The translations under genes and the position numbers were made by a program. Positions 46,855-55,566 of a stretch of DNA of 64,000 nt are shown here, in pieces (within the stretch, counting starts at the first letter, position 1; every line of letters begins with the position of its first letter). The DNA comes from Paenibacillus sp. 481 (GTDB lineage Bacteria; Bacillota; Bacilli; Paenibacillales; Paenibacillaceae), in contig NZ_CP075175.1 in NCBI RefSeq assembly GCF_021223605.1, positions 1,716,001 to 1,780,000 on the forward strand. Direction: 5' to 3'. The notes under the pieces are model-generated. The model was not told the origin of the DNA and made no database searches. It worked only from the letters and a program-made list of their open reading frames with translations.

Positions 46855-47065
46855 TCATAAGGCCGTCTCCGTTGTAGCGGTATGTAATGATTTTTTCCGT
46901 CTTCGGTATCTGCATCTGCAAGCGTTAAGCGATTGCGCGAGTCATAGCTGTATGGAGCACCCTTTTGTACAGATGAATTGGTCGTTGTTCGCATCGTGGT
47001 AGAATCGTTTGCTTAAGTTCTTCGGATCGATCTGCTCGATCAGGCGGCCGATTTCGTCATATTTC
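46855..47065 (-). pseudogene. RHS core fragment with internal deletion
   Basis: The text is clearly related to the complete RHS gene. 46855-46995 matches its part near 58165-58300, and 47000-47060 matches its part near 58980-59045. The roughly 680 bp between those parts in the intact gene are missing here, with the join near 46998. There is no start, toxin tip or immunity gene. Sequence divergence is greater than in the 51109-52503 copy, so it is an older remnant. Confidence 0.85.
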
Positions 47066-47079
47066 TTAATTAAATAAAA

Positions 47080-47113
47080 GAAAAACCACGAACGAGATTA
47101 TCCTCATTGTGGT
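47080..47113 (-). terminator. Terminator of receptor/peptide cassette 1
   Basis: ACCAC...GAG/CTC...GTGGT hairpin followed by TTTTTCTTTTATTT on the minus strand. It is homologous to the hairpin at 52553-52589 after cassette 2. Confidence 0.82.
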
Positions 47114-47162
47114 ACAAATAAGTTATTTAATTAACAACTAATAGTGAGTAATATACAGCCAG

Positions 47163-47288
47163 TTACTGCTTAGACCAGCCACTACCAATATCAGATATAG
47201 TCACTTGAAGATCTGGACTAATAAAAGATAGACCTATAAAACCGAACAAGGAAAGAGTCGTCATGGTCATAATAAATGCTTTTTTCAT
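47163..47288 (-). CDS. Secreted signalling pro-peptide of RRNPP type (AloP-like, cassette 1)
   Basis: A 41-residue pre-pro-peptide. ATG 47288 has GAGGTGG about 7 nt upstream and lies inside the 3' end of the receptor gene (71-bp overlap). It has a Lys-Lys N-terminus, a hydrophobic export signal (MTMTTLSLFGFIGLSF) and a polar tail ending SDIGSGWSKQ. The tail resembles that of the peptide in cassette 2 (SDGIGGGWQKQ), the layout of Phr, PapR, NprX and Paenibacillus AloP peptides, whose C-terminal part is cut out, re-imported and bound by the receptor. The exact mature peptide is not known. Confidence 0.82.
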   Translation of the reverse strand: MKKAFIMTMTTLSLFGFIGLSFISPDLQVTISDIGSGWSKQ

Positions 47289-48567
47289 GGACTTCCACCT
47301 CTTTAGAAAATAGTTGTTTAAAGCTATTTTTTTGCTCAGTCGTTGCATATTCCTCGTACTGATGAAAAGTGTTTACCGCAGCTTCAACTTTTCTGGTATG
47401 CGCAAGTTTAAGTGCTAATTTTAAAAACATCGCGTTATATCCAAATGCTCTATCCAATTGATTAGTTGCGAAATAGTAATCGCTAAGTGCTTGGTAGAGT
47501 CGAAGCTTGTGCTTCAAATAAAACGGCTCATTCTTAGCTAAAAGAATGTTCACATGTGAATGATACTTCGTAAGATATTGCTGGGCTTCCAAAAGCAGAT
47601 GATTCACAACAAATGATTTTATCGCCATTGGAATAACAAGAAGAGTTTGGTTTTCATCCTCTTTAAGTATACTCATCAGTTCGTCGATATGTTCGGTTTG
47701 CCCCATCTCAATAGAAATATAGAATTCATTACACTTTGCTACCCATGCATAATGTTTTCCGTATGAAGCGTATTGCATGGTGGCATGCAATGCATCTTTA
47801 AAATTTCCCATTCCTTTATGAGCAAATGACTCGTACAGCCAACCCTCCGCCACATATTTCTCCTGACCAACTGCCAAAGCCATAACCTTTAATTGTTCCG
47901 CATAATGGAGCAATTTAGGCCAGTTCTCAAGCACATTATAGAAGGTTAAAATACGGTAATAAGCATCAAACCTTAGCCCATCAGGCAACAACGGTAAATA
48001 TTCAACAAGCTGATGAAGAGCTTCCTGTCCTGCACCTGCTGTATCTAAATCACGTAAAATCATAAATCTTTTGTAGTAAGCGATGGCAAGGGTTTCGTTT
48101 CTGCTAATTCCGTTACTTACGATGATGTCATAAAAGGGAAGTGAGAAATTGCGTTTGTCTGACTCGAAGAGGTGTTCAGCAATCGTAAACGTGGTGTCTA
48201 GCATCTTATTGCGGTTGTTGTCCTCATGAAGTAAATATACAATCCGTTTGACGGCTTCATATTGCTCCGCTTGTATACAATGCAGGATAAAGTCGCTTGT
48301 CTTTCTTTGTTTGAGTCTTCCTGCCTCATTGTAGCATTCACCGATAAAACAATCGTATAAGGTATATTTCTTGAACTCAAATGCCTCGTTGATGGCATGC
48401 AACTGATGGAGCATGAGTGATTGTTTATTATTCAAAATCTTACTCATCCTTGACCGACTAAGGTTTGTTGCTGCTGCAAGCTCTTTCTGTCTCTACCCCC
48501 TTCGATTAAGCTCATTTTGTACTTTTTGTCGCAATTCGGTTTGAACGACTTGAACATCAAAATTCAT
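47218..48567 (-). pseudogene. RRNPP receptor (AloR-like) with amber codon in the HTH, cassette 1
   Basis: The ancestral frame starts at ATG 48567 (MNFDVQVVQTELRQKVQ) and would give 449 codons, like its intact paralog at 52684-54033. Codon 25, Trp in the paralog, is TAG here (48493-48495), inside the helix-turn-helix (NRRG*RQKELAAATNLSRSR). After it the frame is open to the end. A restart at ATG 48447 (MSKILNNKQSL) would give 409 residues with all TPR-like helices but no DNA-binding domain. It could therefore be dead or a peptide-binding-only protein. The TPR region has DFILHCIQAEQYEAVKRIV and FYISIEMGQTEHIDELMSIL, shared with the paralog. Confidence 0.85.
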
Positions 48568-48708
48568 GGATTACATGTACCTCCTCCATATAACTTATTC
48601 ACGGATTCATTATGAAATCCTTCTACAGCATGAAAATATCCCCATATTACTCTAGTCTCTTCTATTGTAGAGCAGATATATATCTTTTTCTATTTTCACC
48701 AAAATAGT

Positions 48709-48770
48709 AAACTTCACGTCTAATTTTGTCGGTTATTATCATGATATGTAAAAAAAGAAACCTTGAAAGG
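48709..48770 (-). repeat. 62-bp sequence identical to 54171-54232 (cassette boundary and promoter region)
   Basis: AAACTTCACGTC through CCTTGAAAGG is the same, base for base as far as I can compare, at both receptor cassettes, although their coding parts have diverged. On the minus strand it joins the terminator of the upstream immunity gene to the start of the receptor promoter (CCGACA, 17 bp, TACTAT). Confidence 0.85.
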
Positions 48771-48788
48771 GAAGGAGCCGATCAAGGT
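48751..48788 (-). terminator. CCTTGA/TCAAGG family terminator, copy 1
   Basis: ACCTTGA...TCAAGGT hairpin followed by TTTCTTTTTTT on the minus strand, 31 bp after the immunity gene stop at 48820. One of four related terminators in this island (others at 54212, 54824 and 56255). Confidence 0.83.
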
Positions 48789-48819
48789 CATTGTTAGAGT
48801 TCAATTCATTGTTTTACTC

Positions 48820-49200
48820 TTACTTAATTTCATTCATTAACTGCTGAAAAGCCTTCTGATAACCCTCTGGATTTATATCATATACTTTAACAACTTGGTT
48901 CACTACATTGTGTATTTTTTCAACAAACTGAATTTGTTGCTCCTTAAATTCAAAACCAGAGAATACATCCCAATTCAAAGATGTTTCTGCCTGAAGAAGG
49001 CCACCTTTAAGGTCTAGCAAGTTCACAAAATTCTCATCTGTTATATCCGTGTCAAAAAATATTTGCAATGTATTAATATCAACACGTTTTTTCGCATAGA
49101 ACTCAATGTAATTATTCAATGAGTCTTCTAACGGATATAGCAGCCTAAATTGTTTCGAAACCATTCTTATTGATGTTTGTGGTCTTGAGGCAATCTTCAC
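48820..49200 (-). CDS. Putative immunity protein for the GIY-YIG-like RHS tip
   Basis: A 126-residue acidic, soluble protein (PLEDSLNNYIEFYAKK, FFDTDITDENFVNLLD, NWDVFSGFEFKEQQIQF, VVKVYDINPEGYQKAFQQL). I do not recognise the family. It starts 15 bp after the RHS tip at 49216, has GGAGG before its ATG, and is closed by a terminator, as expected of the immunity partner in a polymorphic toxin module. The role rests on position. Confidence 0.7.
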   Translation of the reverse strand: MKIASRPQTSIRMVSKQFRLLYPLEDSLNNYIEFYAKKRVDINTLQIFFDTDITDENFVNLLDLKGGLLQAETSLNWDVFSGFEFKEQQIQFVEKIHNVVNQVVKVYDINPEGYQKAFQQLMNEIK

Positions 49201-49215
49201 TTTCCTACCTCCTAT

Positions 49216-49930
49216 TCAATGGTAACTTTTATTGTAAGGTGGCTTTTTACCAAAAACTTTTTCATGGGTCTTAATGTAGCGAGTCTCTAACACCTTTGCA
49301 TTAGTTTTACTTAGCCCACCTTTTAATAACATAGTTTCAACTTCTATGCCTAAGTTAAAAAACCTTCTTGCGTGTTGTTGTCCTCTCACTTTATGTCCTT
49401 GAGTAGTTTCACCATATCTCATTACCTTACCTGTTTTAACCTCTCTAACAACATATACATCAGTTGGCTTGGTTGATTTCAATGAATTTCCATGAACAGC
49501 TATTCCCGTCCCCTTAGATCCTCCACCAACTGCTCCCATTGATCCAGCTGCCGCTGCCATAAGAGGGCCATATTGCCATTGATCGTATGCATCTAGAAGT
49601 TGGTTTTTGGCATTCATGGCATTGTCTGAACTGTTCGGATAAGGACTGGTCTGCGTTAACTGTCCAAACAAATATTTGAATTGATTGTTGTTATTATCAT
49701 TAAAAATGGGCTGGAATTTAACACCTAAATATTGTCTAGTAGCCCAGTATTCAGGATCACTTTTTGAAGTCAACTCCATAGCATGATCAATTACAAATTC
49801 AAGCTCCGCTAGTTGAGCAGATAAGTATCGGTGCCCACTCGGATCAATATACCTCAACGGATTATTGGCCACGTATGTGTAAAGGTTCAAACTAAGTAGG
49901 TTCTTAATTTCCCCTTCATACGTATCCTAG
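49216..49930 (-). pseudogene. Orphan RHS C-terminal tip, GIY-YIG nuclease-like
   Basis: It is preceded only by about 20 residues of RHS core end (DTYEGEIK...LNLYTYVANNPLRYIDPSGH); upstream of 49930 the RHS core stops. After DPSGH comes a variable linker (NNNNQFKYLFGQLTQTSPYPNSS, LLDAYDQWQYGPLM), then a tip of about 100 residues: VYVVREVKTGKVMRYGET, QQHARRFFNLGIEVE, LETRYIKTHEKVFGKK. This pattern of a VYVV/RYGET strand pair with a distal Arg and Glu suggests a GIY-YIG (URI) nuclease toxin. There is no promoter or start for a full protein, though TTG 49890 could start a fragment. It reads as a silent donor cassette with intact tip. Confidence 0.75.
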
Positions 49931-49962
49931 TTTATTAAGCGTCTGTTAGTCTATTAAACATC

Positions 49963-50002
49963 AAAAAAAGATACCACATGGAGTTGAACTCACATGTGGT
50001 AT
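49963..50002 (-). terminator. Terminator after the ART-tip immunity gene
   Basis: ATACCACATG and CATGTGGTAT form a 10-bp stem (loop 12 nt), followed by CTTTTTTT on the minus strand. A partial copy of its arm (ACTCACATGTGG) occurs at 56710-56721 after the main immunity gene. Confidence 0.9.
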
Positions 50003-50035
50003 AAAAAATGAAAAATTGTAAATCACAAATTGTTC

Positions 50036-50353
50036 TTATCCAAATGAATCTTCATCAAAAAAGCTTAAAAGATAAACTCTTAATCGAAAAGCTTCTTCCA
50101 TTATCTTGTAGTCATAATTAGCGTATTTCGCCTCTACAACCATGGTGCTGAATAAGTAAAATATCTTGGTCGCAATTGAACGCTGTATTTGTTCTGCACC
50201 ACTGATCTGTTTTTTATATTCATCAAGTTTGCTGTAAAGTTGTTTGAATTTTTCTTCCTCAACTTTTTTTTCAGGCCTTAAATCTAAAAGTATCACTTTT
50301 ATTACCTGACTAATGTCTTTTTCCAGACTACAAAGAAGATTATCTTCATTCAT
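50036..50353 (-). CDS. Putative immunity protein for the ART-like RHS tip
   Basis: A 105-residue, charged, probably all-helical protein (NLLCSLEKDISQVIKVILLD, EEEKFKQLYSKLDEYKKQ, EAFRLRVYLLSFFDED). Its start overlaps the toxin stop by 4 bp (ATGA), strong evidence of translational coupling. I do not recognise the family; an immunity role is inferred from position. Confidence 0.72.
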   Translation of the reverse strand: MNEDNLLCSLEKDISQVIKVILLDLRPEKKVEEEKFKQLYSKLDEYKKQISGAEQIQRSIATKIFYLFSTMVVEAKYANYDYKIMEEAFRLRVYLLSFFDEDSFG

Positions 50354-52503
50354 TGTACGAACCCCATTATCGCAGATTGTGGGATATGCCCATGTATTAA
50401 ATACTCGTGATCTTTCTCTGCTAAATCACGTGCCCAGTCATTCATGTCACTGCCGTTATCAGGAATTTCATGCGCGGCATATACAATTTTAGAATGCACT
50501 TTTCTGAGATCAATTGCAACTATGCCGTTACCCGAAGAAAATTTACGAGCGACAGTTAGACTTTTTGTAGTGGATATCCATTGGCTATTCGCTGAATCGT
50601 TAGTCATAACGTGTTGAAAGACTGATTTATTCGCATTTGGATTCCCAGCTAAAATGCCCTTCCCACCAGCCAAAGTTCCAGCATTTCCAGCCGTTAACGC
50701 CCTATATACCGTATTTTGACGTTCTCTCTCCTGCACAGATGAGCTTCCGCTTATTGACAACATTAAGCCTATTGTCCCTACTATGCGTGCAGCCGCAGCA
50801 TATGCTCCAGCAGCTATTCCTCCTCCAGAACCTGCCGCTGGTAAAGCCAAGGTACTACTTTTCTGACTACTGTTCTGTGACTTATAGTATAACTGATTTT
50901 TAATTTGTTTATTTGCCCACTTGGATTGTCTCTCTGCCCCCTTTAATGCAAGGTTACTTAAATACTTCCATTGGTTACGATCAAAAACTGAACCTTTACC
51001 AGGTCCTACTGGTGCAAAGCCACTTGGATCAGTATATTTCAGCGGATTGTTATGCACATAGGTATATAGATTTAAGCTTAATGTACTTCCCAAACTACCT
51101 TCATACGTATCCTCGGTTGTGAATCGTCCAATGCTCGGGTCGTACCAACGAGAACGCAAGTATTGCAGGTTTGTTGTGCTATCCCAATACTCGCTAGAGT
51201 AGCGAAAAATGTTCGGGACTAGCTCCGACGCGGTGAGCGGCTTGCCCCAGATGTCGTACGTGTACTTGTTCAGCACGGTTCCTTGGCTATCGCGAATCTC
51301 GGTGACGTCACCGTGGCCGTTGGTCAGGTAGGATTGCATTTGGTTCGAGCTCGCGACTTGGCGGGCCAGTAGGCGGCCTTTTGGATCGTGAACGTACATA
51401 TACATGAGCGTAACAGTGCCGTTTGGCTCAACTTTTCCTTCTGCGACGATGATTTTGCGGTCGTCGTAGTAGTAGCGGGTCGTTTCGCCAGCTTGGCTGC
51501 GCTCGACCATCAGGCCGTCGCCGTTATAGCGGTACGTAACGGTGTTACCGTCTTCAGTGACTGCGCGTGTTAAACGGTTGCGTGAATCATAGCTGTATTG
51601 GGCGCCTTTTTGCACAGGTGGATTGGTCGTCGTTAGCGTACTTCGATTGTCGCGTGCGTCGTAGGTGTAGGTTTCGTTGAACTGGCTGTTCGTCTGAATA
51701 CGATTGAGCTTGTCATAGGTGAAGGTGAACGAATTACCGCTTTCACTTTTAAGAATAATATTGCGGTTGTTGTCATAGTCGTACTGGAAATTTTCGAGTA
51801 TACGAATGCTGCCTAGAATCTGTGTAATCCCGGAGAGGTTTAAACCGTCATAGGTGTACATTTCGCTGATGTGCCGGGATAAACTAAGCTCCATCAAGTT
51901 CGTTTGGGATAAGTCGTAGGTGTACTTCACTTTTTCTAGTACTTTGTTGTTTCGATCTATGACTTGCAATGACGTTGGATGCGAGAACAAGGGAGCGTAG
52001 TTCACCGTCAGAGCCGAGCTAAAACTTGGCGAGGATACAGTCTGTTTCGTCCGTAAGCCTCTAACCTCATACTCGTAACTCAACGTGGTCTTGTCCGGAT
52101 ACGTGATCGATTGCAATTCTCCAGTTGGAAAATACGCATAGTTCGTTGTGCCCGTTGCATCCGTCATTACGGTACGATTGCCGCTGGCATCATACGTGTA
52201 GGACACATTTTCCTCAGCAATACCTGTCATGCTGCTACTTAAGAAGTTGCGATTACTGTAGCCGAACTGGTGCACCTGACCTTTGCGGTCGATGCTTTTG
52301 ACCAAATTGTTGTTAGCGTCATGGTAGAATCGTTTGCTCTGGTTCTTCGGGTCAATCTGCTCAATTAAGCGGCCGATTTCATCGTATCGCTTCTTGAGCA
52401 CCGTTCCGTCTGCGTACTGAATCTGAACCAAATTTCCGGCCAGATTGTACGTATAGGCTGTACGCTTTCCTTCCGCATCAATGACAGCGATGATACGGCT
52501 TAA
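50350..52503 (-). pseudogene. 5'-truncated RHS gene with ADP-ribosyltransferase-like tip
   Basis: RHS homology begins abruptly at 52503 (LSRIIAVIDAEGKR), with a stop codon just upstream. There is no signal peptide, promoter or ribosome site, so it is a headless copy. The core (YD repeats such as YTYDASGNRTVMTDATG, YRYNGDGLMVERSQ) runs to FTTEDTYEG and YTDPSG. The tip of about 230 residues ends with TVYRALTAGNAG, QWISTTKSLTVARKF and DHEYLIHGHIP, consistent with an R-S-E ADP-ribosyltransferase fold (DUF7587-like, from memory). The frame is otherwise undamaged, and the immunity gene is coupled to its stop. It may serve as a recombination donor for the full gene at 57061. Confidence 0.82.
51109..52503 (-). 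repeat. 1.4-kb direct repeat of the RHS core, copy A
   Basis: Near-identical to 57769-59163 at a constant offset of 6660 bp with no indel. A diverged patch lies at about 52200-52260 (codons SYTYDASG region, SSSMTGIAEENVSY versus TSSTTPIPEEGVTY). Ends are sharp at 52503 and gradual at the DTYEG/DPSG boundary where tips diverge. Confidence 0.92.
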
Positions 52504-52552
52504 GAGATAATACTACCTAATTAATTTTTCCTTTTCATCCCTGCAATGTAAT

Positions 52553-52589
52553 AACAAAAACCACAACCGAGATTAATCTCATTGTGGTT
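52553..52589 (-). terminator. Terminator of receptor/peptide cassette 2
   Basis: AACCACAA...TTGTGGTT with inner GAGATTAATCTC, followed by TTTTTGTTAT on the minus strand. Confidence 0.88.
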
Positions 52590-52619
52590 GGGATAAGTTA
52601 TGTACTACATGAATTAGGA

Positions 52620-52754
52620 TTATTGCTTTTGCCATCCTCCACCGATACCGTCTGAAGTAACTGGACTGTCTGAATTTAAAGCGTTAGTAGAAGACACCTC
52701 TATAAAACCGAATAAGGAAAGAGTCATCAGCATAACCATACATACTTTTTTCAT
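52620..52754 (-). CDS. Secreted signalling pro-peptide of RRNPP type (AloP-like, cassette 2)
   Basis: A 44-residue pre-pro-peptide: ATG 52754, KK N-terminus, hydrophobic MVMLMTLSLFGFIEV, polar middle (STNALNSDSPVT), and tail SDGIGGGWQKQ. It overlaps the 3' end of its receptor by 71 bp, exactly as in cassette 1. It shares TLSLFGFI and the G-W-x-K-Q end with the other peptide but differs inside the presumed mature part, as expected for separate signalling specificities. Processing and the mature form are inferred. Confidence 0.83.
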   Translation of the reverse strand: MKKVCMVMLMTLSLFGFIEVSSTNALNSDSPVTSDGIGGGWQKQ

Positions 52755-54033
52755 TAGATTTCACCTCATTAGAAATGATATTCATAAATTCACTTTTCTG
52801 CTCTAAAGTAATAATGTTCTCTTGCTGTTGAAACATTAACATCGCTGCGCCTACTCGCTGTGAGTTATGAAGTTTTAAAGCCAATTCCAAAGCTAAAGCA
52901 TTATATTCAAGACAACGTTCATTTTGACCAGTTTCCAAATAATATTGGGTCATGGCCTGTACAAATTGCAGTTTATGTTTTAGAAAAAACGGTGCTTTCC
53001 TCGTCAGAAGGTCATCAATGTTCAATTTGTACTTCTCTAGATACTGTTGTGCATCAATCAATAACCCGTTAGCTAGATAGGCTTCCATCGCAACAGGCAA
53101 AACAGCAAGGAGCTGATCTGTATCTTCTCTAAGCATACTCATAAGCTCGTCAATGTGTTCCGTTTGCCCCATCTCAATGGAAATATAGAACTCATTACAC
53201 TTCGAAAGCCATGCATAATGCTTACCGTGTGTGGCGTACTCCTTCGTTGCTTGTAAGGACTTTTCAAAGTTTTTCATCCCCTTGTGAGCGAATGATTCAT
53301 ATAGCAACCCTTCAGCAACATATTTATAATGCCCTTCAGCTATGGCCATGTCCTTTAATTCTTTCGCAAAAGCAAGTAATTTAGGCCAGTTCTCAACCAC
53401 ATTGTAAAAAGCCAGAATACGATAATAAGCATCAAATTTCAGTTCATCAGGCAACAGTGGTAAGTATTCGACAAGTTGATGAAGGGCTTCGCTACCCGCT
53501 CCAGCGGTATCTAAATCCCGTAGGATGAGGAATCTTCTAAAATAAGTGATAGCAAGCGTTTCGTTTCTGCTGAATCCGTTACGAATAATGATGTCATAGA
53601 AGGGAAGCGAGTAATTACGTTTGTCTGACTCGAAGAGATATTCGGCAATTTTGAAGGTGGTTTCGATCATTTTATTGCGATTGTTGTCTTCATTAAGCAG
53701 TTGTACAATCTGTTTTACGACTTCGTATTGCTCGGCATAGATACAGTGGAGGATAAAGTTACTTGTTTTTCTCGGTTTGAGTCGTCCCGCTTCATTGAAA
53801 CATTCACCAATAAAGAAATCGTAAAACGAATGTTTATCTAACTCGAATGCATAATTAATCTCATGTAATTGTGGAAGCATGATGGTCTGAGTGTTTTTAA
53901 AAATTTTGCTGACTCTAGAACGACTTAGTTTAGTTACTGTTGCAATCTCTTTCTGCCTCCACCCCCTTCGAATAAGCTCCTCTTGCAACCTTTGTCGTAG
54001 CTCTGCCTGGGCCACTTGGAAATCAAACTCCAT
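52684..54033 (-). CDS. RRNPP-family peptide receptor/regulator (AloR-like, cassette 2)
   Basis: A 449-residue intracellular regulator. Residues 5-60 hold a helix-turn-helix (LIRRGWRQKEIATVTKLSRSRVSKIFKN). The rest is a helical TPR-like array (SNFILHCIYAEQYEVVKQIVQLL, FDAYYRILAFYNVVENWPKLL, GLLYESFAHKGMKNFEKSLQA, YISIEMGQTEHIDELMSML, YYLETGQNERCLEYNALALELALKL), the architecture of PlcR/NprR/AimR-type receptors and of the Paenibacillus AloR group. ATG 54033 follows AGGAGG. Its cognate peptide gene overlaps its 3' end. Targets are unknown; neighbouring RHS modules are candidates only by position. Confidence 0.88.
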   Translation of the reverse strand: MEFDFQVAQAELRQRLQEELIRRGWRQKEIATVTKLSRSRVSKIFKNTQTIMLPQLHEINYAFELDKHSFYDFFIGECFNEAGRLKPRKTSNFILHCIYAEQYEVVKQIVQLLNEDNNRNKMIETTFKIAEYLFESDKRNYSLPFYDIIIRNGFSRNETLAITYFRRFLILRDLDTAGAGSEALHQLVEYLPLLPDELKFDAYYRILAFYNVVENWPKLLAFAKELKDMAIAEGHYKYVAEGLLYESFAHKGMKNFEKSLQATKEYATHGKHYAWLSKCNEFYISIEMGQTEHIDELMSMLREDTDQLLAVLPVAMEAYLANGLLIDAQQYLEKYKLNIDDLLTRKAPFFLKHKLQFVQAMTQYYLETGQNERCLEYNALALELALKLHNSQRVGAAMLMFQQQENIITLEQKSEFMNIISNEVKSNEKSMYGYADDSFLIRFYRGVFY

Positions 54034-54170
54034 TTATAAACGAACCTCCTCCATATTAATTATTCACGGACATATCATAAAATCCTTCTCGAAATGAAAA
54101 CAATCCCATATTACAGCAGTCTCATTTATTTTAAACGACGTTTATCTTTTTCTATGTTTACCAAATCGAT

Positions 54171-54232
54171 AAACTTCACGTCTAATTTTGTCGGTTATTA
54201 TCATGATATGTAAAAAAAGAAACCTTGAAAGG
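54171..54232 (-). repeat. 62-bp sequence identical to 48709-48770
   Basis: Second copy of the cassette boundary: terminator arm plus presumed receptor promoter region. Similarity, though imperfect, continues toward the receptor start in both cassettes. Confidence 0.85.
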
Positions 54233-54250
54233 CATGAGACCAAACAAGGT
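54212..54250 (-). terminator. CCTTGA/TCAAGG family terminator, copy 2
   Basis: ACCTTG...CAAGGT hairpin followed by TTTCTTTTTTT on the minus strand, just after the Imm26-like gene. Confidence 0.82.
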
Positions 54251-54260
54251 CAACTAATAA

Positions 54261-54695
54261 TTATTTTAATGGATCTCTATGCCATCTGTCGTCACCCATA
54301 ATTCTGTCAATAATATGTTCTGCTTCCCAAACAGCCGCAATCTCTAGACCATCACATTCTTGCTTGCTAGCCTTTCTCATCTCCCCTTTATAATAAATGG
54401 AGTATCCACCAGTCAATTTATCGATTACATACGCAGGAGGCGGCCATGCTTCTTCTTCATTCCCAAATGGGCGATTCTCAATAACAGGCCATTGACCTGA
54501 TTTTAGTACATCATCATAAACCCCTACAATAAACTGATAATCTTCATCTTGAGGCACATCCTCAATAGAACTGCTAACATGGCTGTAGATTGCAATACTA
54601 GCGTCTTTAAATCGTCTCCCAAATGAGAACATACCGTCAGATAAAGGTATTGCATATACATCTCCAAGTTTTATCCTTTTTCGTTTCTCGCTCAT
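54261..54695 (-). CDS. Imm26-like immunity protein
   Basis: A 144-residue protein from ATG 54695. KRKRIKLGDVYAIPLSDGMFSFGR and ASIAIYSHVSSSIED match the N-terminal strands of the Imm26 family (PF15428), which neutralises varied polymorphic toxins. WPVIENRPF and the WPPPAYVIDKLTGGYSIYYKGE region follow. Its ATG overlaps the stop of a toxin tail (TGATG). No complete toxin remains in front, so it is an orphan or retained immunity gene. Confidence 0.83.
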   Translation of the reverse strand: MSEKRKRIKLGDVYAIPLSDGMFSFGRRFKDASIAIYSHVSSSIEDVPQDEDYQFIVGVYDDVLKSGQWPVIENRPFGNEEEAWPPPAYVIDKLTGGYSIYYKGEMRKASKQECDGLEIAAVWEAEHIIDRIMGDDRWHRDPLK

Positions 54696-54811
54696 CAAGG
54701 TTTACCAAACTCCTTTCTTGCCGCCCTACTATATTTTTGTTTGTTCTTATTTTTATTAGAAATTCCATTGATCCTATTTCCGGATGTACCTCCCCGCATC
54801 TCTTTGTCAAT
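54695..54811 (-). pseudogene. RHS toxin tail fragment before Imm26
   Basis: The last 35-40 codons of a toxin, ending KEMRGGTSGNRING, NKQKYSRAARKEFGKP and stop, coupled to Imm26. Sequence upstream of about 54811 belongs to the terminator of the neighbouring immunity gene, so everything N-terminal has been deleted. The toxin type cannot be determined from this remnant. Confidence 0.65.
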
Positions 54812-54823
54812 AATTGTATCTAT

Positions 54824-54865
54824 ATATAAAAACAAACCCTGAAAGGCGCGAATCCAATCAAGGTT
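54824..54865 (-). terminator. CCTTGA/TCAAGG family terminator, copy 3
   Basis: AACCCTGA...TCAAGGTT hairpin (one wobble/mismatch) followed by TTTGTTTTTATA on the minus strand, 9 bp after the immunity gene stop at 54874. Confidence 0.75.
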
Positions 54866-54873
54866 ATCTGAAA

Positions 54874-55554
54874 TCACATCCACTCTACCCCAAGTTCTTC
54901 AAATGATACTTGGCTTTCTTCTAATCCCTCTTCATCATCTGTACCTATTAATTGAATTTCTTTCTCGGATAAAACAATTACGTCCAATGGGTGAGTGATT
55001 TTTCGATTGTAAAGTGACACTAATAAACTACTTTGCTCAGGAGACATCTCATAATATTCCTTCCAAGATTCTAGTGCTTCCTCAAAGTTCATCAATTGAA
55101 ACTCTAATAAATGAGCTCCTTGTTCAAAAAGGCTTTCTTTAGAGTTAATAGAATAGCAGTTACCACCCTTCCCCCAAAAAGAGGATGTTATTAATGGTAT
55201 TGCGGAACCCTGAGCATCCTCTAAGAGATACTCTAATGTTTCACTTTCTGCAATTTCAATTACTTCAATTGGAGCACCTTCAAAATATTTAATCGCAGCA
55301 TGATTACCGTTTGGCTGATCTAATATTTCACTGTGGTCATTCCTGAAAGCCGCGACAACGTAATCAGAGCTAAATGTAACAGTCCCCCTAACTCCCGAAC
55401 TATCTTGAACACTATAATTCAATCCATCCCAAGAATGTTCATTAGATAAATCGGGGTAATGAGCAACCATGATAGCATGTGCTAAAGAAGCTAGAATACA
55501 TCCCTTCCATAATTCCTCTTTGCCCCATTCAAGTTTGTACACTTTATTGCTCAT
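54874..55554 (-). CDS. Putative immunity protein of the HNH toxin module
   Basis: A 226-residue soluble acidic protein (LEWGKEELWKGCILASLAHAIMVAHYP, GTVTFSSDYVVAAFRNDHSE, LLEDAQGSAIPLITSSFWGKGG, SWKEYYEMSPEQSSLLVSLYN). I do not recognise the family. It begins 12 bp after the ancestral stop of the HNH toxin tail (55567), has AAGGAG before its ATG and its own terminator. Position indicates an immunity role. The gene is intact although its toxin is broken. Confidence 0.7.
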   Translation of the reverse strand: MSNKVYKLEWGKEELWKGCILASLAHAIMVAHYPDLSNEHSWDGLNYSVQDSSGVRGTVTFSSDYVVAAFRNDHSEILDQPNGNHAAIKYFEGAPIEVIEIAESETLEYLLEDAQGSAIPLITSSFWGKGGNCYSINSKESLFEQGAHLLEFQLMNFEEALESWKEYYEMSPEQSSLLVSLYNRKITHPLDVIVLSEKEIQLIGTDDEEGLEESQVSFEELGVEWM

Positions 55555-55566
55555 ATGAAGGCTCCT

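Noticed and set aside
54695..54883. A 62-codon ORF starting MDVISDNLDW before Imm26
   Set aside because: Its first half runs through the terminator of the neighbouring immunity gene; only the last 35-40 codons look like toxin tail, so it is not an intact gene.
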